NCBI RefSeq assembly: GCF_040954835.1
Contig: NC_090709.1
Location: 41,300,490 to 41,364,489, forward strand
DNA length: 64,000 nt
From: Lepisosteus oculatus
Taxonomy: Eukaryota; Chordata; Actinopteri; Semionotiformes; Lepisosteidae
Direction of reading: 5' to 3'
This document shows positions 10,675-20,100 of the stretch, in pieces; the stretch's first letter is position 1; each line of letters begins with the position of its first letter. The notes beneath the pieces were generated by a model. It was not told the origin of the DNA. It was given only the letters and a program-made list of their open reading frames with translations, and made no database searches. Made by a program: the position numbers and the translations under genes.

Positions 10675-11140
10675 GCTCACCCAGCTGTGTCTGGAGAGAA
10701 GCCAGGGTATCGGCTTCAACCACAGGGCTGGGCAGCTTGTTCCCCACCCCCGCCACCCTCTGTGTACAGAAGAGCCTCCTGTCCTGACTGCAGGAGCTCA
10801 CCCAGCTGTGTCTGGAGAGAGAAGCCGGGGTATCGGCTTCAACCACAGGGCTGGGCAGCTTGTTCCCCACCCCCACCACCCTCTGTGTACAGAAGAGCCT
10901 CCTGTCCTGACTGGAGGAGCTCACCCAGCTGTGTCTGGAGAGAAGCCAGGGTATCGGCTTCAACCACAGGGCTGGGCAGCTTGTTCCCCACCCCCGCCAC
11001 CCTCTGTGTACAGAAGAGCCTCCTGTCCTGACTGGAGGAGCTCACCCAGCTGTGTCTGGAGAGAAGCCAGGGTATCGGCTTCAACCACAGGGCTGGGCGG
11101 CTTGTTTCCCACCCCCACCCCCCTCTGTGTAGGTTTATTT
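10675..11140 (-). repeat. 121-bp CR1-derived satellite, 4 copies
   Basis: Four units, equivalent in position to 5446-5755 but with one more copy. The first begins after a unique stretch at 10575-10670. The frames open across it on both strands are repeat artefacts. Confidence 0.75.
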
Positions 11141-11547
11141 TTTCACCTTTCAGCAGAGGTGAATGAGTGGATACACACAGGGTGAGAGGGAATGTCAAGT
11201 CCCTTCAGAATCTGAGCGCAGTGTTGTGTGTGAGTGTGTGCTGTCCAGCACTGTCTACTCATCCAGTCCAGCTGCAGGCTCAGCTGAATTGAAGGTCATC
11301 AGCTTCTGCCCCTCCTCTAATACTCTGTTTGATCAGGACAGCTGTGGAAGCAATTGCTGTGATGTGTAGAAGCAGGGTTTGCAATACGACAGTGATTCTT
11401 ACAGTTAGTCTTCCAGCCACCAGAGGGCGCCAGTGCTTTATATATATTTGCCCACTGAGGGTTTCTAGAGGAGGGGATACCTGGGCGATTTGGGTACAAC
11501 TGAACAGAATTAATTACAGACTAAACAGCTTTAGAATTCATAGTCAG

Positions 11548-11553
11548 TTTATT
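11548..11553 (-). terminator. poly(A) signal of Ig2
   Basis: AATAAA on the minus strand (acaaaaataaactgac) in a 3' UTR block conserved in Ig2 to Ig8, about 270 bp past the stop. Confidence 0.65.
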
Positions 11554-11818
11554 TTTGTCTGATATGCCCACAGACTTGAGCAGCCCACAGAGCCTGAAGC
11601 AGTGGAAGTGAAGAAGAGACTGGTCCCAGTGCAGTGTCACAGCTGTGTGGAGGAGCCTGTAGACTCCAGTCAGGAGGCCGTCTCTCCCCCCAGCTGTCAG
11701 TGAGCTCATCCCAGCTGCGAGAGAGACCCTGCTGGGCTGGGCTGGGCTGGGGGCCCCAGGGCTGCAGCCGATCCCGAAGGCCCCCCAGGTGAGAGTCGGC
11801 GGGGGTCCGAGCGCCTCT

Positions 11819-14800
11819 CTAGGGGGTCTCTCCGGTCCGGGTCCCGTTGGCCGCTCTCCGTCTGGACCTGATCTCTGTCGCGATCACGGCGCTGACCAGT
11901 CCGGCCAGGCCGCAGGCCACCAGGGAGGTGTGCACTGTGTGGTAGGTGGAGCCCCCTGCTGGAGGGAAGAGGGTGGTGCAGGAGGGGGGTTAGTCCAGCA
12001 GTGGGGAGTCTGGGTTCTCACCCCCCTCCGTCTGCTGCAAGACCCCCAGCCAGCTGGTCACCCTGTTCCCTGAGGTGACCATCAGCCGCAGGACCAGTGA
12101 GGTCTTTGATGGTCAATAGAGGTCATTAAAGACCACAGAAGGTCATTAAGGGTCAGTGCAGATCAGTAAAGATCTGTGGAGGTCATAAGGGGTCAGTTGA
12201 GAACATTTAGAGTGGATGGAGGGTCAGTGGAGGTCAAGAATGGAAAGTGAAGGTCAATAGGGTCATGTAGGGGCAGTGGAGGTCGTGGAGGGGCAGTAGG
12301 GTCATGTAGGGGCAGTGTATGTCACGAGTGGGCAGTGGAGGTCATGAAGGTCATTACGATTCAGAAGACACACCAGCCAATCAGAGCGCAAGAGAGTGTG
12401 AAAACGTCCCGGCCCACACAGCTCGTTAGGCTGCTGTGGTTAATTGATGTGAGGACAGCAGGCAGTCTGGTTCTGGACAGGGTGTCAGTGTCGACCCAAG
12501 ACGGGAGGAGAGACAGAGAGAGGAACAGACAGACAGGTGAAATCAGTGTGGAGGAGGAGTGAAGCAGCAGTCAGTACCTGGACTGGGGCTCTCGGTCTCG
12601 TGCTCCTCAGAAAAACTGGAGTTCTCTGGAAAGAGATTACAGACATACTGTGTTTACTATTAACAGTACAGGGGAGGAGAGAAAGAAGGATAGAGGAACA
12701 GACAGACAGGTGAACTATTACAGGACAGGAGAGAGAGACACAGGGAGAATGAAAGAGGTAGAGAGAGAGGAACAGACAGTTTAAATATGTGTGCAGGAGG
12801 AGTGAAGCAGCAGACAGTCGGGGTTCTCAGTACCTGCGCTTGAGATCAGGATGTTATAGTCTTCATGACTGTTGGGGTTCCCTGGAAACAGATTGCAGAC
12901 ATATTCAATATTAAAAGAACAGGGGAGGAGAGAGAGAGAAGGAGAGAGAGGAATAGACAGACAGTTTAAATTTGTGTGAAGGAGGAGTGTAGCAGCAGAC
13001 AGTCGGGGTGTCAGTACCATTCCCGGAGATCAGAATGTCGAAGTCATCATCAGGAAAGGGGTTCCCTGGAAACAGATTGCAGACATATTCAATATTAAAA
13101 GTACAGGGGAGGAGAGAGAGAAATAGACAGACAGTTTAAATTTGCGTGCAGGAGGAGTGAAGCAGCAGACAGTCGGGGTGTCAGTACCATTCCCGGAGAT
13201 CAGAATGTCGAAGTCATCATCAGGAAAGGGGTTCCCTGGAAACAGATTGCAGACATATTCAATATTAAAAGTACAGGGGAGGAGAGAGAGAAATAGACAG
13301 ACAGTTTAAATTTGTGTGCAGGAGGAGTGAAGCAGCAGACAGACGGGGTGTCAGTACCATTCCCGGAGATCAGAATGTCGAAGTCATCATCAGGAAAGGG
13401 GTTCCCTGGAAACAGATTGCAGACAAGAGTATTTCCATGATTCAGAAGAGTCCTGTATCCTGTCACTGTGGTATTGTCCTGTAAGACTGTAAGAGAGGCT
13501 ACAGGTGTGAAGCTCCTCCTGCTTGAGTGGATCACCTGAGGATCTCATGCAGCCCTTTCCCAAAGGATCACCGGGAATCTGCCTCACATAGGAGCTAAGT
13601 GATCCAAGGATCCAATGTCCTGATAAATTCATCTCGGCTGCATTTCACAACGGGCCCTTTAGGAGGAACGTGTTGGAGAGACACAGCCTGAGCAGTGTGG
13701 CGCGAGGCGGGGGGCGTGGCCAGTGTGGAGGCGGAGCCCCGGTAGAAGGGCGGAGCCTGGCCTTCGCAGTCCCAGCTGCCTATAAAGGTGCACTGGACAC
13801 CCCACCGAGGGGAGGAGCAGGGCCACCCCCGGAGGGGGAGTTCCACACCGACAGTCCCGGAGGGGGATTGCACCAGGGTGAGGTGTTTCTTTCCCACCTG
13901 TCCCGCTGTGCAGTACCTCCGGGGCAGGCTGCTCCTTTTCCAGACTGGAGCCCGTTGAACAGGGGAAGCCCAGCCTGGAGGTCAAGAGGCACAGCGGTTT
14001 TTCCTTTTTGTTTTATTTTTCACCTCTCCTTTTGTAGTATTTTTGGTCCCCTGCTAACCTCACACTGGTGCTCCCGTCCCCCCACCAGTGGCGTGGACTT
14101 TTTTACCGGAGCTTGCCGCAGCGCCTCGCACACTGCACTGTCTCGCCAGGACCCTCCTCACAGACTCCTCCTGACAGCAGAGCAGCGTCTGCTGCTGCTG
14201 CTTCTCTTGCTCCACACTCCTCCGAGGCCAGAGCTGCTGCCAGCTGGGAGGAAACCCCTCTGGGCCAGACCAGCTCAGGACAGACACAGCAGGGAAGAGC
14301 TTCGGACTGCTCACCTGTCGTCACCTGTAAATCTGCCACCGGCTGCCTGTTACAGCTGTACAGTCCAGAGTCTCCAGGCTTCACACTCCATATCAAGAGG
14401 GAGGAATCGTCAAGCACAGAGAATCTTTTCTGTGGATCATCAACTCCTTTGACCAGACTTCCATCCTCAAGTCTGGACAGCACAGTGTGACCAACACCAT
14501 CTCTCAGAGTGACTGACCACCGTACTGGCTCATGGGAAGAAACAGGCTTTCTCACAGCGCAGATCAGGATTACAGCTCTTCCCTCTGGGACAGTGACAGT
14601 GTGGCTCGCTGGACCTGTGGAAGAACAGTCTGGTGAAGAACAGACTCAGAGCAACAGCCCCTCTGTCTACATGGGAGACAGACAAGACACACAGAAGGAG
14701 GGGCTGGGATTGGAAAATTGAAGAAAAGAACTTATTTCAATCAATCATCTTCCAGCTGTGTCTCATCCTGCTACAGAATGAGCTCAGGATCAGCTTCACT

Positions 14801-16413
14801 GATGACCTTCTGTACGTTTTTCTTTGACATCTCATTGTGTTTCTGCAGGGCATGAGCATCATGTGACAGAGCGCCGCCCTCCAGGGAGCACAGAGCAGTT
14901 ACAGACTCTCTGGGTCCTGACTGTCCCCTCACATTCCCCCGATTCAGGCATGAAGAGAAGCCGTTTCTCTGAGCTGTGTGTGCAGAGCTGCAACAGGTGA
15001 CAAAGCCATACAGAGTACAGTGTACAGTGTACAGTACAGTAGAGTGTAGTACAGTATTATAATGTGTAGTACAGTATAGTGTAGTACAGTATAGTATTGT
15101 ATATTGTAGTACACTAGTGTATTGTATAGTACGGTATAGTGTAGTATAGTATTATAATGTGTAGTACTGTTTAGTGTAGTATTTATTGTATATTGTAGTA
15201 CACTAGTGTATTGTATAGTACAGTAGAGTGCAGTACAGTATTAGACATGTAATACTGTACAGTGTAGTACAGTACAGTATTGTATTGTATATTGTAGTAC
15301 ACTAGTGTATTGTATACTACGGTATAGCAGAGCGTGGTATAGAATGCCCCAAAAAGATTTTTACAGATGACAATGCCATACAGTGTACAGTATTGTATTG
15401 TATAGTACAATATTATAGTATTAATACAGTATTATATATTGCTTTGTCATTCAGACAAGCTCAGTGTAGTGACTGAGAGATTCAACAAGCACTGGGTAAT
15501 ATCTGATGAGAGAACAGATATTACCCAGATCACACATCCCCAACATCTGTGCGCAGTTTCCTATCTAACAGTGACCACGGCCTGAGCCCTTGAACCACAG
15601 AGGTCATGTGTTTGAAGAGGCTCACTGCCATTTGTTACAGTAAGGAGAAGCTGTTGTTTTAAAATAGGCTCTTGTTGCCAAGCAGCTTCTCAAAAACTGT
15701 TTTGAACGGCATTTTCATCGCTCAGTGTGCTGGAAAGGGTGATGATCGCAGGGAGCTCTGAGCCAGACCCTTTCAGATAAGCTGACCTGTGAAGAAATCT
15801 CATCTCAGTGTCCATCAAGCCATCCCCAGAAACTGTCAAAATACTTTACGTGTTAGGAAATAAACAACATTCTAACATGGGTGTGTGAAACCAGTATATT
15901 TCCCTTATCAGCAGTGTTGTACGTTATATTCAGTAATAAAAGCTAGGAGCTGTCTGTTATATATCCGTATTCTCAATGTATCAGTGTTTTATACAAGAAG
16001 TATTGAACAAATGTTGATAATTGTGATGACGATTATTCTATGTGTGTGTTACTCACCAGCAGACAGGGGCGCAGCTGCTGGAGCCTCAGGGGGGTCAGAA
16101 CAGTGTGGAAATCCTGCCCCCCCCACACTGACACTGGGAGCCCCCTCACTCTCCAGCCCCCCACACTGACACTGGGAGCCCCCTCACTCTCCAGCCCCCC
16201 ACACTGACACTGGGAGCCCCCTCACTCTCCAGCCCCCCACACTGACACTGGGAGCCCCCTCACTCTCCAGCCCCCCACACTGACACTGGGAGCCCCCCTC
16301 ACTCTCCAGCCCCCCTGAGAGAAGGCAGTCCTGCTCTTACCTGAGAGGGATCCTCCGGCCAGGGAGAGGAGGACCAGCAGGAGAAGCTCTGGGGCTCCTC
16401 TGAGTCCCTCCAT
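11819..16413 (-). CDS. Ig2: single-Ig receptor with five stalk exons
   Basis: Exons (high to low): 16341-16413 signal peptide; 14315-14614 V-like Ig domain; stalk exons 13358-13405, 13188-13235, 13018-13065, 12834-12881 and 12578-12625; 11819-11958 membrane and tail. Each stalk exon is exactly 48 nt, phase 1 at both ends. The joined frame is 753 nt (250 residues). The Ig domain has Cys in ILICAV, Trp in VRWSV and Cys in SGLYSC. Three stalk exons encode nearly the same acidic peptide (NPFPDDDFDILISGNG), one a diverged form (NPNSHEDYNILISSAG) and one NSSFSEEHETESPSPG. The end is TSLVACGLAGLVSAVIAT plus EIRSRRRAANGTRTGETP. It is a near copy of Ig3. Ligand and cell type are unknown. Confidence 0.75.
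12080..12355. repeat. GGTCA-rich intron minisatellite with DR3 element (Ig2)
   Basis: Degenerate repeats of 'catgtaggggcagtggaggt' in the intron before the membrane exon. They end in a perfect DR3 nuclear-receptor-type element, AGGTCATGAAGGTCA, at 12339-12353. Confidence 0.7.
13640..14100 (+). other. antisense TATA-containing segment in the Ig2 intron
   Basis: Between the Ig exon and the first stalk exon lies a GC-rich segment absent from this position in Ig5. On the plus strand it has GC boxes, TATAAA at 13781-13786 and a good splice donor at about 13877 (ccagg|gtgagg). It could be a transposed promoter or an LTR-like fragment. No terminal repeats or target duplication were identified. Confidence 0.35.
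15003..15440. repeat. GTAC-rich AT satellite in Ig2 intron 1
   Basis: Irregular short repeats of 'tagtacagtatagtgtagta' and 'ttgtatattgtagtacacta', rich in the self-complementary gtac and tac/gta steps. Present in intron 1 of Ig2 to Ig6 and Ig9 at different lengths. Confidence 0.85.
15441..16115 (-). other. Ig2 intron 1, conserved non-repetitive part
   Basis: Sequence conserved in Ig3, Ig4, Ig5, Ig6 and Ig9 (for example 'aaggagaagctgttgtttta' and 'tactttacgtgttaggaaat'). No ORF with splice borders was seen. Confidence 0.55.
16116..16315. repeat. 38-bp intron-1 minisatellite of Ig2, 5 copies
   Basis: Same C-rich unit as in Ig1, with 5 copies next to the exon 1 donor. Confidence 0.85.
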
Positions 16414-16535
16414 GACTCTGCGCTCTGAGAGAGTGAACTGAGGGAGCTCAGCTCTTCCTCTTCTGGCTGCAGCTGTGTGTCTGTGACGGGGCTGGGCTAG
16501 AGAGGGGCTGTGATGTCACCCACCTGCCCCTAGAG
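16414..16535 (-). promoter_or_regulatory. Ig2 proximal promoter / 5' UTR
   Basis: Conserved block with the ETS-type AGAGGAAG replaced by a close variant (agaagaggaaga) and the CRE-like TGACATCA at 16511-16518. It matches the Ig4 promoter, including the 'cttctggctgcag' variant. The Ig3 3' end begins immediately beyond it. Confidence 0.45.
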
Positions 16536-16894
16536 GGAATGACAAGTCCCTTCAGAATCTGAGCGCAGTGTTGTGTGTGAGTGTGTGCTGTCCAGCACTG
16601 TCTACTCATCCAGTCCAGCTGTAGGCTCAGCTGAATTGAAGGTCATCAGCTTCTGCCCCTCCTCTAATACTCTGCTTGATCAGGACAGCTGTGGAAGCAA
16701 TTGCTGTGATGTGTAGAAGCAGGGTTTGCAATACGACAGTGATTCTTACAGTTAGTCTTCCAGCCACCAGAGGGCGCCAGTGCTTTATATATATTTGCCC
16801 ACTGAGGGTTTCTAGAGGAGGGGCCACCTGGGCGATTTGGGTACAACTGAACAGAATTAATTACAGACTAAACAGCTTTAGAATTCATAGTCAG

Positions 16895-16900
16895 TTTATT
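16895..16900 (-). terminator. poly(A) signal of Ig3
   Basis: AATAAA on the minus strand in the conserved 3' UTR, about 480 bp upstream of the Ig2 start codon. Confidence 0.65.
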
Positions 16901-17165
16901 TTTGTCTGATATGCCCACAGACTTGAGCAGCCCACAGAGCCTGAAGCAGTGGAAGTGAAGGAGAGACTGGTCCCAGTGCAGTGTCACAGCTGTGTGGAGG
17001 AGCCTGTAGACTCCAGTCAGGAGGCTGTCTGTCCCCCCAGCTGGCAGTGAGCTCATCCCAGCTGCGAGAGAGACCCTGCTGGGCTGGGCTGGGCTGGGGG
17101 CCCCAGGACTGCAGCCGATCCCGAAGGCCCCCCAGGTGAGAGTCGGCGGGGGTCCGAGCTCCTCT

Positions 17166-20100
17166 CTAGGGGGTCTCTCCGGTCCGGGTCCCGCTGGCCG
17201 CTCTCCGCCTGGACCTGATCTCCGTCGCGATCACGGCGCTGAGCAGTCCGGCCAGGCCGCAGGCCACCAGGGAGGTGTGCACTGTGTGGGAGGTGGAGCC
17301 CCCTGCTGGAGGGAAGAGGGTGGTGCAGGAGGGGGGTTAGTCCAGCAGTGGGGAGTCTGGGCCCCCCCGTCTGCTGCAAGACCCCCAGCCAGCTGGTCAC
17401 CCTGTTCCCTGAGGTGACCATCAGCCGCAGGACCAGTGAGGTCTTTGATGGTCAGTAGAGGTCATTAAAGACCACAGAAGGTCATTAAGGGTCAGTGCAG
17501 ATCAGTAAAGATCTGTGGAGGTCATAAGGGGTCAGTTGAGAACATTTAGAGTGGATGGAGGGTCAGTGGAGGTCAAGAATGGAAAGTGAAGGTCAATAGG
17601 GTCATGTAGGGGCAGTGAAGGTCGTGGAGGGGCAGTAGGGTCATGTAGGGGCAGTGTATGTCACGAGTGGTCAGTGGAGGTCATGTAGGGGCAGTGTATG
17701 TCATGAGTGGTCAGTGGAGATCATGTAGGGGCAGTGGAGGTCGTGGAGGGGCAGTAGGGTCATGTAGGGGCAGTGTATGTCACGAGTGGTCAGTGGAGGT
17801 CATGTAGGGGCAGTGGAGGTCGTGGAGGGGCAGTAGGGTCATGTAGGGGCAGTGTATGTCACGAGTGGTCAGTGGAGGTCATGAAGGTCATTACGATTCA
17901 GAAGACACACCAGCCAATCAGAGCGCAAGAGAGTGTGAAAACGTCCCGGCCCACACAGCTCGTTAGGCTGCTGTGGTTAATTGATGTGAGGACAGCAGGC
18001 AGTCCGGTTCTGGACAGGGTGTCAGTGTCGACCCAAGACGGGAGGAGAGACAGAGAGAGGAACAGACAGACAGGTGAAATCAGTGTGGAGGAGGAGTGAA
18101 GCAGCAGTCAGTACCTGGACTGGGGCTCTCGGTCTCGTGCTCCTCAGAAAAACTGGAGTTCTCTGGAAACAGATTACAGACATACTGTGTTTACTATTAA
18201 CAGTACAGGGGAGGAGAGAAAGAAGGATAGAGGAACAGACAGACAGGTGAACTATTACAGGACAGGAGAGAGAGACACAGGGAGAATGAAAGAGGTAGAG
18301 AGAGAGGAACAGACAGTTTAAATCTGTGTGCAGGAGGAGTGAAGCAGCAGACAGTCGGGGTGTCAGTACCATTCCCGGAGATCAGAATGTCGAAGTCATC
18401 ATCAGGAAAGGGGTTCCCTGGAAACAGATTACAGACATATTCAATATTAAAAGTACAGGGGAGGAGAGAGAGAGAAGGAGAGAGAGGAATAGACAGACAG
18501 TTTAAATTTGTGTGAAGGAGGAGTGAAGCAGCAGACAGACGGGGTGTCAGTACCATTCCCGGAGATCAGAATGTCGAAGTCATCATCAGGAAAGGGGTTC
18601 CCTGGAAACAGATTGCAGACATATTCAATATTAAAAGTACAGGGGAGGAGAGAGAGAAATAGACAGACAGTTTAAATTTGTGTGAAGGAGGAGTGTAGCA
18701 GCAGACAGACGGGGTGTCAGTACCATTCCCGGAGATCAGAATGTCGAAGTCATCATCAGGAAAGGGGTTCCCTGGAAACAGATTACAGACAAGAGTATTT
18801 CCATGATTCAGAAGAGTCCTGTATCCTGTCACTGTGGTATTGTCCTGTAAGACTGTAAGACAGGCTACAGGTGTGAAGCTCCTCCTGCTTGAGTGGATCA
18901 CCTGAGGATCTCATGCAGCTCTTTCCCAAAGGATCACCGGGAATCTGCCTCACATAGGAGCTAAGTGATCCAAGGATCCAATGTCCTGATAAATTCATCT
19001 CGGGTGCGTTTCACAACGGGCCCTTTAGGAGGAACGTGTTGGAGAGACACAGCCTGAGCAGTGTGGCGCGAGGCAGGGGGCGTGGCCAGTGTGGAGGCGG
19101 AGCCCCGGTAGAAGGGCGGAGCCTGGCCTTCGCAGTCCCCGCTGCCCCGCCCCAGCTGGGCGGGTCCTATAAAGGCGCACTGGACACCCCCCCCGAGGGG
19201 AGGAGCAGGGCCACCCCCGGAGGGGGAGTTCCACACCGACAGTCCCGGAGGGGGATTGCACCCGGGTGAGGTGTTTCTTTCCCACCTGTCCCGCTGTGCA
19301 GTACCTCCGGGGCAGGCTGCTCCTTTTCCAGACTGGAGCCCGTTGAACAGGGGAAGCCCAGCCTGGAGGTCAAGAGGCACAGCGGTTTTTCCTTTTTGTT
19401 TTATTTTTCACCTCTCCTTTTGTAGTATTTTTGGTCCCCTGCTAACCTCACACTGGTGCTCCCGTCCCCCCACCAGTGGCGTGGACTTTTTTACCGGAGC
19501 TTGCCGCAGCGCCTCGCACACTGCACTGTCTCGCCCGGACCCTCCTCACAGACTCCTCCTGACCGCAGAGCAGCGTCTGCTGCTGCTGCTTCTCTTGCCC
19601 CACACTCCTCCGAGGCCAGAGCTGCTGGCAGCTGGGAGGAAACCCCTCTGGGCCAGACCAGCTCAAGACAGACACAGCAGGGAAGAGCTTCGGACTGCTC
19701 ACCTGTCGTCACCTGTAAATCTGCCACTGGCTGCCTGTTACAGCTGTACAGTCCAGAGTCTCCAGGCTTCACACTCCATATCAGGAGGGAGGAATCGTCA
19801 AGCAGAGAGAATCTGTTCTGTGGATCATCAACTCCTTTGACCAGACTTCCATCCTCAAGTCTGGACAGCACGGTGTGATCAACACCAATTCTCAGAGTGA
19901 CTGACCACCGTATTGGCTCATGGGAAGAAACAGGCTTTCTCACAGCGCAGATCAGGATTACAGCTCTTCCCTCTGGGACAGTGACAGTGTGGCTCGCTGG
20001 ACCTGTGGAAGAACAGTCTGGTGAAGAACAGACTCAGAGCAACAGCCCCTCTGTCTACATGGGAGACAGACAAGACACACAGGAGGAGGGGCTGGGATTG

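Noticed and set aside
10595-11198. Frames with LPSPVVEADTLASLQTQL as a possible gene
   Set aside because: The peptide is a LINE ORF2 C-terminal fragment repeated in a 121-bp satellite. It has no start, promoter or full-length protein.
13670-14452. 260-codon plus-strand frame in Ig2 (and the similar frame in Ig3)
   Set aside because: It runs from the TATA-bearing insert through intron into the antisense of the Ig exon. It contains the Ig exon's reverse strand and no recognisable domain.
15183-15410. Tyr-rich minus-strand frames (YYTIQYC...)
   Set aside because: Artefact of the GTAC-rich satellite, repeated in every intron 1.
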